The notes: generated by a model from the sequence alone, not told the origin. Positions 1-10,690 are shown, counted from the first letter of the stretch. The stretch is DNA of 64,000 nucleotides from Bacteroidales bacterium (GCA_018400295.1 JAGYMZ010000011.1:1-64000); one strand, 5' to 3'. Program-made: numbers and translations.

Positions 1-495
1 TCATTCTGCCCTGTTTGCATTTCGGACATCTGTGCAGATCATTTCCTGTAAGACAACGCATTACTTCCAGGGCATTAAGCCCTTGAAGTTGTGGCAGCCA
101 CGTTGTTTTCCCGATGAATGCTTTACAGGCAGCCAGTTTGGTTTTGATATTGCAAATTGCTAAAACCCCCAAATACCGCACCTTGTAAAAGCCTGAAGGG
201 AGTACATGCTGGAGAAAGCGCCTGATAAACTCCCTTAAAATCCGGTATTTCGCCCGGCAGTTTGATCTTTCCTGTAAGGGCATGCTGTTGAAGCAGTTTC
301 AACAAAACACCCCGGAACACGCTGCTGAGGGCTTTTACGGGAATAAAGAACTTTTTACAAGCCGGAACCCACTCCATGGCATCCTCCGGGCGTCCGCCTG
401 CAGGGACGATCATATGTATATGGGGATGGTAGGTGAGGGCTTGCCCCAGGTATGTAAAATGGCCATTGCCTCGCCCTGGGCACCGAGGAAAGACA
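1..495 (-). pseudogene. IS91-family (HUH, Y2-type) transposase remnant, frameshifted, internally deleted, continues past the left edge
   Basis: Minus-strand frames read FLGAQGEAMAILHTWG / (frameshift) / QALTYHPHIHMIVPAGG..EWVPACKKFFIPVKALSSVFRGVLLKLL / (frame change) / LREFIRRFLQHVLPSGFYKVRYLGVLAICNIKTKLAACK..LHRCPKCKQGRM; HPHIH matches the HUH motif of IS91 transposases. Confidence 0.85.
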
Positions 496-507
496 AAATC
501 GATATTT

Positions 508-1224
508 TCACAGATCTAAATTATACTGGGTTGCCAGATCCCCGGATCCTAACTCCATGGCCACCAGGTTCCCGAAGCCGGAAACGTTTTTCATGTAAAT
601 GCCGTTGTCCAGGTCGATGACCTTGTGCGAAGGGTTGTCTTTTAAATGATAGATGAGCTCCAGGTTGATGGGCATATGGCCGTGTATTACCGTCTTGTTG
701 CGGATCTTCTCCGGCTGGGGCTTGAAGTCGCGGATCCAGAGCATGGCCTGCTCGTCGGAAAAAGGATCGCCGGTTTCGAAATTTAATCCGGCATGGACCA
801 GGATGTGTTCATCCAGTTCAATGTATAATTTCAGGCCCTTTAGCCATGCAATGTATCTTTCCGGGATTTCCGCCGGATTTTTTATGCCGAAGCTTTGTAG
901 CGTTTCCCTGGCCCCGATGAATTTCCATGCGCTGCGAATGGGAGCGGCCGACCTGATCCCCATGAAGTTCGACTGCTCCAGGGCCTCATTATAAGCCTTG
1001 AGCATATAGTCCTCGTGATTCCCCATGAGCGGGTAAATACGGTATCCTTCCTCCTGCAGATGCATTATATAATCGATCACTTGCCTGGATGCCGGCCCCC
1101 GGTCAATGTAATCGCCCAGAAAATACAGCCGGTCGTGTTTCGACGGCGAGATCTGGTATTCGATCAGCGACTGCAAGGTCTTGTGGCATCCGTGTATGTC
1201 GGGGATCACCCAGTTTTTGGCCAT
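508..1224 (-). CDS. PPP-family metallophosphoesterase (serine/threonine protein phosphatase-like)
   Basis: PDIHGC, GDYIDRGP, GNHE motifs. Confidence 0.88.
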   Translation of the reverse strand: MAKNWVIPDIHGCHKTLQSLIEYQISPSKHDRLYFLGDYIDRGPASRQVIDYIMHLQEEGYRIYPLMGNHEDYMLKAYNEALEQSNFMGIRSAAPIRSAWKFIGARETLQSFGIKNPAEIPERYIAWLKGLKLYIELDEHILVHAGLNFETGDPFSDEQAMLWIRDFKPQPEKIRNKTVIHGHMPINLELIYHLKDNPSHKVIDLDNGIYMKNVSGFGNLVAMELGSGDLATQYNLDL

Positions 1225-1226
1225 GC

Positions 1227-1973
1227 TTATTTTTTCTTTGCCTGGTTGGCTACTTGTTCCATGAGTTTTTTGACCTTTTCAGGATCCCCCAGAAAATAGT
1301 CTTTCTGCAGGTTCAAGCCGTCGTCGAATTCAAATACATAAGGGATACCGGTGGGTATGTTGAATTTGAGGATGTCTTCTGGGCTCATGTCTTTCAAATA
1401 CTTGACCACTGCCCTCAAACTGTTGCCGTGTGCAGAGACCAGTACCTGGGTATGCTTCCGTAAGGCCGGGGCTATTTCACCGGTCCAGTAAGGTACCATC
1501 CGGTCTACCACGTCCTTCAGACATTCCGTCATGGGGATCTGTTCTTTCGGCAGGTCCGCATACCTCGGGTCCCGGGCGGAGCTGCGCTCATCGTCCGCTT
1601 CCATGGGCGGGGGAGGTACATCATAGCTGCGGCGCCACAGGTGGACCTGCTCCTCGCCGTATTTATCTGTTGTTTCTGACTTGTTCAGCCCCTGCAGCAT
1701 CCCGTAATGCTTTTCGTTCAGCCGCCAGCTATTGTAAACCGGTATCCACATCCTGTCCATTTCTTCCAGCATGATCCAAAGGGTTTTGATGGCCCGGGTG
1801 AGGTAGGAGGTATAGGCGACCTTGAATGCATACCCTTCTTTCTTTAGGGTTCTTCCCGCTTCAACAGCTTCTTTTATGCCTTTTTCCGAAAGACCTACAT
1901 CGGTCCACCCGGTGAAACGGTTGGCCTTGTTCCAGATGGATTCTCCGTGCCTGACCAATACAAGTTTGTTCAT
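1227..1973 (-). CDS. gpmA: 2,3-bisphosphoglycerate-dependent phosphoglycerate mutase
   Basis: LVLVRHGESIWN, RFTGWTDVGLSEKG, ERSSARDPRYA motifs. Confidence 0.95.
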   Translation of the reverse strand: MNKLVLVRHGESIWNKANRFTGWTDVGLSEKGIKEAVEAGRTLKKEGYAFKVAYTSYLTRAIKTLWIMLEEMDRMWIPVYNSWRLNEKHYGMLQGLNKSETTDKYGEEQVHLWRRSYDVPPPPMEADDERSSARDPRYADLPKEQIPMTECLKDVVDRMVPYWTGEIAPALRKHTQVLVSAHGNSLRAVVKYLKDMSPEDILKFNIPTGIPYVFEFDDGLNLQKDYFLGDPEKVKKLMEQVANQAKKK

Positions 1974-2094
1974 CGTCCTGATTTTTTAGTGTTAACGGTT
2001 TTCATAAAGCTAAACAAAATTATGCAAATATTGATCAAAGGGGTTCTTGTTTTTTCCTATTTTCGCATAGACCTGTTTAATTTAATTTGGTGTT

Positions 2095-5000
2095 ATGAGA
2101 TCTTACCGGAAACTTAACAACCTGATCGGTTGGATTGTATTCCTCATCGCTTCCCTTGTATATATCCTTACTTCCGAGCCCACGACCAGTTTCTGGGATT
2201 GCGGGGAATACATCGCCACGGCATATAAGCTGCAGGTTGGCCACCCGCCGGGAGCACCCTTCTTTCAGTTGGTGGGAAGGTTCTTTTCACTCTTTGCTTT
2301 CGGCGACGTGACACTGGTCGCCCGCATGGTCAACACAATGTCGGCCCTGTCCAGCAGCTTTACCATCCTGTTCCTGTTCTGGACCATCACCCTGCTGGCT
2401 AAAAAACTCCTCCCTCCGGTCAACAAGGCCAATATGTGGGCGGTTTTTGCTGCCGGGGCGGTCGGGGCACTGACGTATACCTTTACGGATTCGTTCTGGT
2501 TCTCTGCGGTCGAAGGGGAAGTGTATGCAATGTCGTCCTTTTTTACCGCCGTGGTATTCTGGGCTGCCCTCCGCTGGGAAGCTGTGGCGGATGAAAAGCA
2601 TGCCAATCGCTGGCTGATCCTGATCGCTTACCTCATGGGCTTGTCCATCGGGGTCCACCTGCTGAACCTCCTGGCCATTCCCGCCATTACGTTTGTGGTT
2701 TACTTCAGGAAGTATCAAAAGCTTTCCTTCTGGCGCTTTGTGCTGGTGCTGCTGATCTCCTTTTTGGTGTTGTCGGCCATTATGTACGGGGTCATACCGG
2801 AAACCGTTACCCTGTTTGCCAGTACCGAGATGCTCTTCGTAAATACCCTGGGATTGCCTTTCCATTCCGGGACGGTCTTTTTCGCTCTCCTGCTCATTTC
2901 CCTGCTGGTTGTCTCCCTGGTTTATGTCCGCAGTGAGCATAAACAACTTTTGAAAGCTGTATACATCCTTTCCGGGGTTATGGCTTTGTTGTTCCTGCTG
3001 GAAAGCCGTTCCGCCGGATCGCTGATATTCCGCATGGCCGTTTTGACGGGAATATTCTGGTTTTTCCATTGGTCACGAAGGAAACGCCCATTGCAGCAAA
3101 CGGTCATCCTGGCCCTGACTTTTATCCTGATCGGATATTCATCCTTTCTGATGCTTGTGATCCGTTCCAATGCCAACACACCCATCAATGAGAACAGTCC
3201 CAGGGATGCCATCAGCCTGCTTTCTTACCTGAACAGGGAGCAGTATGGCGACTGGCCCATTTTGTATGGGAATTATTACAATGCGCCCATTGTGGAGGAG
3301 AAGCCGGGCAGGCCCGTTTATATGCGCAGCGATGAAAAAGGCCGGTATGTGGTCAAGGATAAAAATGCGCATGGGGTTGCCGTCTACGACAAGCAATACA
3401 CCACCCTTTTTCCCAGGATGTGGAACAACACAGACCCCAAGTATGCGGCCGGATACAAGAAATGGGCCGGTATACAGAGCGACCCCAACAACAAACACAT
3501 CCCGTCCTTCGGCGAAAACCTCAGGTATTTTTTCAGCTACCAGCTCGACCATATGTACTGGCGCTACTTCCTTTGGAATTTTGTGGGGCGCCAGAACGGG
3601 ATACAGGGCCATGGCGGTTTGGTAAACGGGAACTGGCTGAGCGGCATCAACTTCATTGATGAGATGCGCCTGGGACCCCAGGATAATATGCCGGATAACC
3701 TTCGCAGCAAGGCACGCAATACCTATTACTTTTTGCCGCTCTTGCTGGGGATGCTTGGATTGGTCCATCAGTTTTCCAGGAGATATAAGGACGGCATTGT
3801 GGTTGTCCTGCTGTTCATCATGACCGGCATCGCCATCGTCGTTTACCTGAACCAGCACGCTCCGCAGCCCAGGGAAAGGGACTATGCTTACGCCGCTTCT
3901 TTTTATGCCTTTGCAATATGGATCGGCCTCGGTGTTTTGTCCCTGGCCAATCTGCTCAGGAAGTTCCTGAAAGCGGGGATCGCTGTCGCCGCCGCTTTCC
4001 TGGTTGCCGCCATCGCGGTGCCGGCCAATATGGCCTGGGAGAACTGGGACGACCACGACCGTTCAGGAAGGTATACAGCGCTTGAAATGGCAAAGAGTTA
4101 CCTGAATAATTGCGCGCCCAATGCCATTTTGTTCACCAATGGCGATAACGATACATTCCCCCTGTGGTATGCCCAGGAAGTGGAGGGCATACGCACCGAT
4201 GTGCGGGTCTGTAATATGAGCCTGCTGAGCGGCGACTGGTACATACAGCAGATGGAATATAAAACTTACGGATCGGACCCGGTGCCGTTTTCCCTGGAGT
4301 TCGACCAGTACAAAAACGGCACCCGCGATGTGGTTTACCTGATCGAGAATGAAAACCTGAAGGATTTCGTCGATCTGAAGGAAATATTCCGGATCCTGAG
4401 AAACAATGAGGAAAAGCTCAAGATCACATCGGGGGGAAAAGTATATGACTACTTCCCGGCCAAAAAATTCCTGATACGGGTTGATTCGGCCACGGTGGTG
4501 GATAACGGGACGGTCCCGCCTGAATATTCCGGGGAGATCACCGACCTCAAATGGACCATCGACCGGGTGGGGATACAGAAGAACCAGCTGATGATCCTGG
4601 ATTTCCTGACCCACAATGACTGGGAGCGCCCGGTATATTTCTCATCAACCACCGGGGAGGATGCCTACCTGGGTTTGCAGGATTATTTCGCGCAGGAAGG
4701 CATGACCTACCGTCTCATGCCGGTGAAGAGGCCGGGTCCCGACCCGCAGACCGGATGGATCGATACGGATGTCCTGTATGAAAACCTGGTGGAGGAAACC
4801 TGGGTGGACATGACGGACCCGGGGCAGTACATGAGCGAGGACCATATCCGCTCATCAATGAACCTCCGGAATGTGTATGGCCGGCTGGCCCTTGCCCTGG
4901 TCCATGAGAAAAAATACGATTCGGCCGTGGTGGTTTGCGACAAGATCACCACCATGATCCCCAACGAGACCATATCCTACGATTTTTTCGTCATACCCGT

Positions 5001-5271
5001 TGCAGATGCTTATTATGAGGCCGGTGAGACGGAGAAAGGGGATGCCATCCTGGAAACCATGCTGGAGATGTATTCCGGGAATATCGAATACTATTTTAGT
5101 TTTACGGGCAATAAGGCGGAAAAGGTGGACAGGAAACGGCAACAGAACCTGGCCATCATGCAGGAGATCGCCAAGACGGCCCGGCGGAACGGCAGGACCG
5201 GTCTTGCCGGCCGGGCTGGATCAAAATTTGAGGCCTATTATCAGCGTTATGTTGGTAAAACATATGATTAA
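2095..5271 (+). CDS. DUF2723-family multi-TM protein (GT-C/PMT-like)
   Basis: N-terminal TSEPTTSFWDCGEYIATAYKLQVGHPPGAPFFQLVGR, many TM segments, long soluble C-terminus. Confidence 0.88.
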   Translation: MRSYRKLNNLIGWIVFLIASLVYILTSEPTTSFWDCGEYIATAYKLQVGHPPGAPFFQLVGRFFSLFAFGDVTLVARMVNTMSALSSSFTILFLFWTITLLAKKLLPPVNKANMWAVFAAGAVGALTYTFTDSFWFSAVEGEVYAMSSFFTAVVFWAALRWEAVADEKHANRWLILIAYLMGLSIGVHLLNLLAIPAITFVVYFRKYQKLSFWRFVLVLLISFLVLSAIMYGVIPETVTLFASTEMLFVNTLGLPFHSGTVFFALLLISLLVVSLVYVRSEHKQLLKAVYILSGVMALLFLLESRSAGSLIFRMAVLTGIFWFFHWSRRKRPLQQTVILALTFILIGYSSFLMLVIRSNANTPINENSPRDAISLLSYLNREQYGDWPILYGNYYNAPIVEEKPGRPVYMRSDEKGRYVVKDKNAHGVAVYDKQYTTLFPRMWNNTDPKYAAGYKKWAGIQSDPNNKHIPSFGENLRYFFSYQLDHMYWRYFLWNFVGRQNGIQGHGGLVNGNWLSGINFIDEMRLGPQDNMPDNLRSKARNTYYFLPLLLGMLGLVHQFSRRYKDGIVVVLLFIMTGIAIVVYLNQHAPQPRERDYAYAASFYAFAIWIGLGVLSLANLLRKFLKAGIAVAAAFLVAAIAVPANMAWENWDDHDRSGRYTALEMAKSYLNNCAPNAILFTNGDNDTFPLWYAQEVEGIRTDVRVCNMSLLSGDWYIQQMEYKTYGSDPVPFSLEFDQYKNGTRDVVYLIENENLKDFVDLKEIFRILRNNEEKLKITSGGKVYDYFPAKKFLIRVDSATVVDNGTVPPEYSGEITDLKWTIDRVGIQKNQLMILDFLTHNDWERPVYFSSTTGEDAYLGLQDYFAQEGMTYRLMPVKRPGPDPQTGWIDTDVLYENLVEETWVDMTDPGQYMSEDHIRSSMNLRNVYGRLALALVHEKKYDSAVVVCDKITTMIPNETISYDFFVIPVADAYYEAGETEKGDAILETMLEMYSGNIEYYFSFTGNKAEKVDRKRQQNLAIMQEIAKTARRNGRTGLAGRAGSKFEAYYQRYVGKTYD

Positions 5272-5282
5272 GCACCTGTATT

Positions 5283-5900
5283 TTGCACCATTATAAGTAT
5301 AAGCCGAACCGGCTGCTCAGAAGTCTTTATGGCCCCGGCCTGATATGGTCGGTCAGGGGTAAGGAAAAAACGGTTTACCTGACCTTCGATGATGGCCCCC
5401 ATCCTGATATTACCCCGGAGGTCCTGAATATCCTGAAAAGGGAAGGGGTGGGGGCTGTCTTTTTTTGTGTCGGGGAAAATGTAAAACGATATCCGGATGT
5501 ATACCGGCGGATTTTGGCCGAAGGCCATCGCACCGGAAACCATACGTTTAATCATTTGAACGGATGGAAAACAAGCCGGGAAGCATATATCCGGAATGTG
5601 GAAAAATGCAGCGAATGGGTCGATTCGGACCTGTTCAGGCCACCCTACGGCAGGATACGCAGAAGACAGGTGGCCGGACTGAAAAGCAGGTTCCGGATCG
5701 TCATGTGGACCGCCCTTTCGGGAGATTACGATGCAGGGGTCGATGAAGGGCAATGCCTTAAAAATGCCCTGAACATGAAGGGCGAAGGCAGTATTGTTGT
5801 TTTTCACGACAGTCTGAAAGCCCGGGGTACCGTGGAAAAAGTATTGCCTTTGTTCATTGCTGCGGCCCGGGAGCGGGGTTATGCATTCGGGATCTTATAA
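5283..5900 (+). CDS. Polysaccharide deacetylase (NodB/CE4) family
   Basis: TFDDGPHPDITPEVL, GNHTFNH, RPPYGR motifs; apparent TTG start. Confidence 0.9.
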   Translation: MHHYKYKPNRLLRSLYGPGLIWSVRGKEKTVYLTFDDGPHPDITPEVLNILKREGVGAVFFCVGENVKRYPDVYRRILAEGHRTGNHTFNHLNGWKTSREAYIRNVEKCSEWVDSDLFRPPYGRIRRRQVAGLKSRFRIVMWTALSGDYDAGVDEGQCLKNALNMKGEGSIVVFHDSLKARGTVEKVLPLFIAAARERGYAFGIL

Positions 5901-5937
5901 TGCATTCGGATCGGAGGTTTTTTAGCATCTTTGTACC

Positions 5938-7812
5938 ATGAATATCCGGCATTTATATTTTATGTTCAATCCGGCACTGTGCTTATCGCTTGCCCTGTTT
6001 CTGGCCTGTTGTGCCAATCCCAGCGCCCCCACCGGAGGCCCCCGCGATGTCTACCCTCCGCAGATGCTCGGGTCGGAACCACCCAATGCCACGACCGGTT
6101 TCGAATCCGGGAGGATACGCTTATATTTCGATGAATTTGTCAAGCTGAACAATCCGGCCGGAGAAGTGTTTATTTCGCCGCCCCTGGAAGAGACGCCGGA
6201 GTATAAAACACGCGGAAAATCCGTGATCATTGATTTAAACCAGGCGCTGAAAGACAGCACCACCTATTCCATATTCCTGGGCAAAGCTGTGACAGATATT
6301 ACCGAGGGGAATCCAATGCCCTATACCACATACGTTTTTTCCACGGGCGATGTACTGGATTCCCTGAGCCTGGCAGGGCGGGTGATGCGTGCCCGAGATC
6401 TGGAACCTCAGCAGGATGTGCTTGTAATGCTGTACCCTGCCGGCAGCGATACCATTCCGCTGGATTCCGTCCCATATTTGATCAGGCCTTTCTATGTGGC
6501 CAAAACCCTTGAGGACGGGTCTTTTGTGCTGAACAACCTGCGTCCGGGAAAATATAAGATGTTTGCCCTGAACGACATGAACAAAAATTACCTTTACGAT
6601 CAGCCAACGGAAGAGATCGCCTTTGTTGATTCCCTTGTAAGTCCTTATTATTTTGAGTTTTTAGAACGGGATTCCATATCCGGTGATACGGCCGGCCCGG
6701 CCGGTGAAGTACCGGGCGATACGATGGCGCCCGGATATCATATGATCCTGGGCGACGATACCATACCCATCCCCGGCGATACGCTACACAAATACGGCCA
6801 GGTAAAAGATACGATCCCCTTTTCGGATGAAGCCGGGATTGACACCCTGATGCAGGAGAGCGAATATCCTTTTTACGAGCTTATGCTTTTCCAGGAAGTG
6901 GACTCGAGCCAAAGATTGTTGGAAGCCGGCCTGTCCAGGCCGGGATTGCTCGTGTTTATATTCCGGATGCCGGTAAAAGATCCGGCCATCATTCCCCTGG
7001 ATACTGCTTCAGGCCAGCTCCGGAAGATCGAAGAATGGAACCCCCGGATGGATACCTTGAATTATTGGGTCCGGCCAAATGGGATCGATTCCATGAGGTT
7101 TGTGATCCTGGACGACACCCTTGTACTGGACACGCTTGATATGGCCCTGAAGGAAGATTATAAAGGCAGACGGATGCGTAAGGAAGATCCGGTTCCTGAA
7201 CCTGTCCGTTACAATGCCAATGTGCGGCAAAGCCGTTTTGATATTGACAGGGAGCTTACCCTGACATTTTCAAATCCCATCCTTCATGCTGATCTTTCTG
7301 AGGCCTTGCTGATCGAAGGATCCGATACTTTAAGGGCCCAAATGGAGTTTAAGGATACGGTCCTGAAACGCAGGCTCCGGGTCGTGCATAAGTGGAAACC
7401 CGATGCCTCCTATAAGATCATGCTTCCCGATTCCGTATTGACCGACTGGCTCGATCAGCAAAACGACAGCATCCATGTTGTGTTCAGGACCCGGCCGCTG
7501 ACCGACTACGGCATCATACGCCTGAATATGGTCATACAGGATCCTGTATATCCGTATATCGTACAGCTGATGGATACAAAAGACCGTATCATCCAAGAAG
7601 TTTACTGCCGGGAGCGCGGTTCATATGAATTAGAAATGCTCGATCCGGGTGATTATCAGATCAAAGCCATACAGGACCGGAACGGCAATAAAAAATGGGA
7701 CACGGGCATCTATCTGGAAGACATTCAGCCTGAGAAAGTGTTCTATTATCCGGAAGTGATCAATGTGAGAGCAAACTGGGATGTAGAGGAAAGCTGGGAA
7801 TTGGATCCCTGA
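5938..7812 (+). CDS. Lipoprotein with bacterial Ig-like (Big_5-type) domain
   Basis: Signal peptide and lipobox LALFLACCANPSAPTGGPRD; PP..ATTGFESGRIRLYFDEFVKL; a second ATG at 5962 fits the signal peptide better. Confidence 0.75.
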   Translation: MNIRHLYFMFNPALCLSLALFLACCANPSAPTGGPRDVYPPQMLGSEPPNATTGFESGRIRLYFDEFVKLNNPAGEVFISPPLEETPEYKTRGKSVIIDLNQALKDSTTYSIFLGKAVTDITEGNPMPYTTYVFSTGDVLDSLSLAGRVMRARDLEPQQDVLVMLYPAGSDTIPLDSVPYLIRPFYVAKTLEDGSFVLNNLRPGKYKMFALNDMNKNYLYDQPTEEIAFVDSLVSPYYFEFLERDSISGDTAGPAGEVPGDTMAPGYHMILGDDTIPIPGDTLHKYGQVKDTIPFSDEAGIDTLMQESEYPFYELMLFQEVDSSQRLLEAGLSRPGLLVFIFRMPVKDPAIIPLDTASGQLRKIEEWNPRMDTLNYWVRPNGIDSMRFVILDDTLVLDTLDMALKEDYKGRRMRKEDPVPEPVRYNANVRQSRFDIDRELTLTFSNPILHADLSEALLIEGSDTLRAQMEFKDTVLKRRLRVVHKWKPDASYKIMLPDSVLTDWLDQQNDSIHVVFRTRPLTDYGIIRLNMVIQDPVYPYIVQLMDTKDRIIQEVYCRERGSYELEMLDPGDYQIKAIQDRNGNKKWDTGIYLEDIQPEKVFYYPEVINVRANWDVEESWELDP

Positions 7813-7817
7813 TCGCG

Positions 7818-8117
7818 TTATTCGTCGTTACATCTGTTGATACAGTCGATAATTTCCCTGAGTGTCTGGCTCTTCAGGGAGTAAAATATTTTTTTACCAT
7901 CCCTTTTGGATTCCAGAACACCTTTGTTTTTCAGAATATTCAGGTGATGAGAAGCTGAGGCCTGTTCTATATTAAGCTTTTTATAAATTTCCGTTACACT
8001 CATCTTATTCCCGTTGTTTAAAAGCTCAATAATGGCGATTCTCATCGGGTGTGCAATTGCTCTTAATTTACTGGCAGCACTTTCAAGCTTGGTGATCTCT
8101 AATCTTAATTTGGCCAT
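7818..8117 (-). CDS. ArsR-family winged-helix regulator
   Basis: LRAIAHPMRIAIIELL..MSVTEIYKKLNIEQASASHHLNILKNKGVLESKRDGKKIFYSL. Confidence 0.9.
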   Translation of the reverse strand: MAKLRLEITKLESAASKLRAIAHPMRIAIIELLNNGNKMSVTEIYKKLNIEQASASHHLNILKNKGVLESKRDGKKIFYSLKSQTLREIIDCINRCNDE

Positions 8118-8169
8118 ATCTGATTTTTTTACAAAAATATGAAAAATTTGATATAATAGTCAAGTAAAT

Positions 8170-8186
8170 ATATAAATATTTTATAT
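8170..8186. promoter_or_regulatory. Candidate ArsR-type operator, perfect inverted repeat ATATAAA-TAT-TTTATAT
   Basis: 7-bp arms with 3-bp spacer, upstream of the ArsR gene. Confidence 0.4.
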
Positions 8187-9820
8187 TAAATAACGAAAAG
8201 ATCAGTAAATGCAAAGGTTTTGCCATCGAAAAGGCCTTTATCGCTTAGTTTTAGCCGGGGAATGACCAAAAGGGCCATGAAGGAGAGGGTCATAAAGGGT
8301 GCATGCAGGGTAGATCCCATTTCTTTTGCCTGCTTGTCTAACTGCGCATACTTTTCAGCGGTCCGCCAACCGTCCATGGTAGTCATCAGTCCTGCTACCG
8401 GCAAGGGCAGCACTGTTTTTGATGACCGGTCAACCGTGGCTATTCCGCCCTGGTTTTCAATAAGCAGGTTGATCGCCGAAACGATTTCCCCGTCCGTGGT
8501 CCCGACCGCAATGATGTTGTGGCTGTCGTGGGCAACGGTGGAAGCAATGGCCCCTTGTTTCAGGCCAAATCCTTTTACGAAGGCCAGGGCGGGCGGGGAT
8601 GGCGTATAGCGGTTCAGGACGACCATCTTTAAAATGTCTGTTTCCGGGTTGGAAACAACGCTGTGGTTTTGAATGGTTGCGGGCGCCAGGAACGATTGGG
8701 TTATAAGCTGGCCATCCAGTGCATGAATGACCCTGATCGTGTCGCTTTCAGGGGGGATGATCAGGTCTTTTGGCGACAGCCGTGTCGCAGAAAAATTATT
8801 AACGGCTGTCACTTCCTGTTGTGGAATAAGGCTTTTCCCGTTCCGGGCAACGGGTTCTCCGTTGATGTATGTTTCCAGCATGTTGAATTCCTCCAGGTTA
8901 TCGGCGATGATGAAGTCGGCCGGGTCTCCCTCGCGCAACAGTCCGCAATCGAGCCCATAATGCATGACCGGATTGCAGGTAGCGGCCCTGAGAACATCCA
9001 TGGGATCATACCCTTTGGCAAGGGCACGTTTGATGTGGTCGTTGATATGGTTCCTGACCAGGTCGTCCGGGTGGCGGTCGTCGGAACAGAACATGACCTG
9101 CGCGGGGTATTCTGCGAGCAGGGGGATGAGCTCGTCGAAATTTTTTGCCGCGCTGCCCTCCCGTATGAGTATTTTCATGCCATACCGGATCTTATCCCTG
9201 GCTTCATCCAGCTGATAACATTCATGATCGGTGCTGATGCCGGCTTCTGCATATGCTTTGGCTTCTTTTCCTTTTAATCCCGGTGCGTGACCATCGACAG
9301 GCCTGGCATATTTTTTGGCCATATCCAATTTTGTCATTACCTCCGGGTCTTTATGCAGGACACCGGGATAGTTCATCATTTCCGACAGGTACTTGATGTC
9401 GTTTTGTTGCAGCAATTCTTCAATGGCATCCGCACCCAGCCGGGCACCGGAAGTTTCGAAGCCGGTGGCGGGAACGCAGGAAGACGCACCGAAGTAAAAT
9501 TTGAACGGCACCTTTTTCCCGTTCGCGATCATGTATTTGATGCCTTCGGTTCCCAGCACATTGGCGATCTCATGCGGATCCGACACCGAAGCTACGGTTC
9601 CGTGCGTAACCGCGACACGGGCAAACTCAGAGGGCACAAGCATGGAGCTTTCAATATGGATATGTGCGTCGATCAGGCCGGGAACAATATAATGGCCCGA
9701 AGTATTTTTCCCACGTACGATCTTATGGATCTTTCCATCCCGGATGCTCACAGAGCCCGGATATATTTCCCGGCGCATTACATCTGCGATGTTCCCGCTA
9801 AAAACCTGTTCTTTTTTCAT
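8186..9820 (-). CDS. ade: Adenine deaminase
   Basis: GLIDAHIHIESSML, VSDPHEIANVLG, FCSDDRHPDDL motifs. Confidence 0.95.
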   Translation of the reverse strand: MKKEQVFSGNIADVMRREIYPGSVSIRDGKIHKIVRGKNTSGHYIVPGLIDAHIHIESSMLVPSEFARVAVTHGTVASVSDPHEIANVLGTEGIKYMIANGKKVPFKFYFGASSCVPATGFETSGARLGADAIEELLQQNDIKYLSEMMNYPGVLHKDPEVMTKLDMAKKYARPVDGHAPGLKGKEAKAYAEAGISTDHECYQLDEARDKIRYGMKILIREGSAAKNFDELIPLLAEYPAQVMFCSDDRHPDDLVRNHINDHIKRALAKGYDPMDVLRAATCNPVMHYGLDCGLLREGDPADFIIADNLEEFNMLETYINGEPVARNGKSLIPQQEVTAVNNFSATRLSPKDLIIPPESDTIRVIHALDGQLITQSFLAPATIQNHSVVSNPETDILKMVVLNRYTPSPPALAFVKGFGLKQGAIASTVAHDSHNIIAVGTTDGEIVSAINLLIENQGGIATVDRSSKTVLPLPVAGLMTTMDGWRTAEKYAQLDKQAKEMGSTLHAPFMTLSFMALLVIPRLKLSDKGLFDGKTFAFTDLFVI

Positions 9821-9981
9821 AGCCCTGCATTGTTGTATGACCCTGCAAAAATATATGATTTTTTTCCATTTCCGGCCCGGAATCCTGAATCAATGGTGGC
9901 AAATACTACGAAAACCCCTTTGGAGCAAAGGTTCTGATGCTGTACGAATCTCCGGATGTTGTTGCCAGACCGGAGGGGTGC

Positions 9982-10665
9982 TTACCATTCTTCTTCTTCG
10001 ATGACAGGTTCAGGTTCCATGGCTTCTTTGAGGCTTGCCGCAAAATCATTCCGGATGTAATGATCTACTTGTTCCAGGTACGCTTCCCATTGGGAGTTAT
10101 AATAAGGGTCTGTTTTATCGAGCCAGCGTTCCAGGGGATATCTTGAAGCTTGTTTCCGCAGGAGGTTGTCGATGGTGTACCTGTAACGGCCGTCCCTGCA
10201 TTCGATCCGGAAGTCGTATATGATCATTGCCCCCTTTCTGATGTTTCCGTCATCGTCGGTATATTCCAGTTCAAACTGGTGTTTGCCTTTAATGACGCCG
10301 CTGGAGGCATCCCTGACCTTTGTTACATATACCGGGTTTGCGAAGAACTGGTGGAGCCATTCGCTGGCCCGGTTGAAAAGTTCTCTTTTGGTTCCTTCCT
10401 CCGGGACGACTTCCTGGTAGATAATTTGCCCGGTGATCTCATCAACCGGAATATCCGGGGCCGTGGTATCCTGAGCTGCGGCGGGCAGGAAAAGCCCGGC
10501 AAAGAGGATCAGGGTGACCGTTCTTTTTATTTTTATGAAACCGGAGTGCTTGCGATTTGTATCCATGTCCTGTGGTTTTTTTTCCTGTGCGACCAGGATA
10601 TTTAATACGTATGGGTTGATTAAATCACGATCGTTACGGGAGCATATATCGATATGTTTCTGCAT
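9982..10665 (-). CDS. DUF4468-like (TBP-like fold) exported protein; start probably at 10566
   Basis: Signal peptide; GKHQFELEYTDDDGNIRKGAMIIYDFRIECRDGRYRYTIDN. Confidence 0.65.
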   Translation of the reverse strand: MQKHIDICSRNDRDLINPYVLNILVAQEKKPQDMDTNRKHSGFIKIKRTVTLILFAGLFLPAAAQDTTAPDIPVDEITGQIIYQEVVPEEGTKRELFNRASEWLHQFFANPVYVTKVRDASSGVIKGKHQFELEYTDDDGNIRKGAMIIYDFRIECRDGRYRYTIDNLLRKQASRYPLERWLDKTDPYYNSQWEAYLEQVDHYIRNDFAASLKEAMEPEPVIEEEEW

Positions 10666-10690
10666 ATCCTCATTACAAATTTAACGATAA

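Noticed and set aside
2287-3069. 260-aa minus-strand ORF inside the DUF2723 gene
   Set aside because: Antisense shadow of a strong coding frame; low-complexity Q/G/H-rich composition with no recognizable domain
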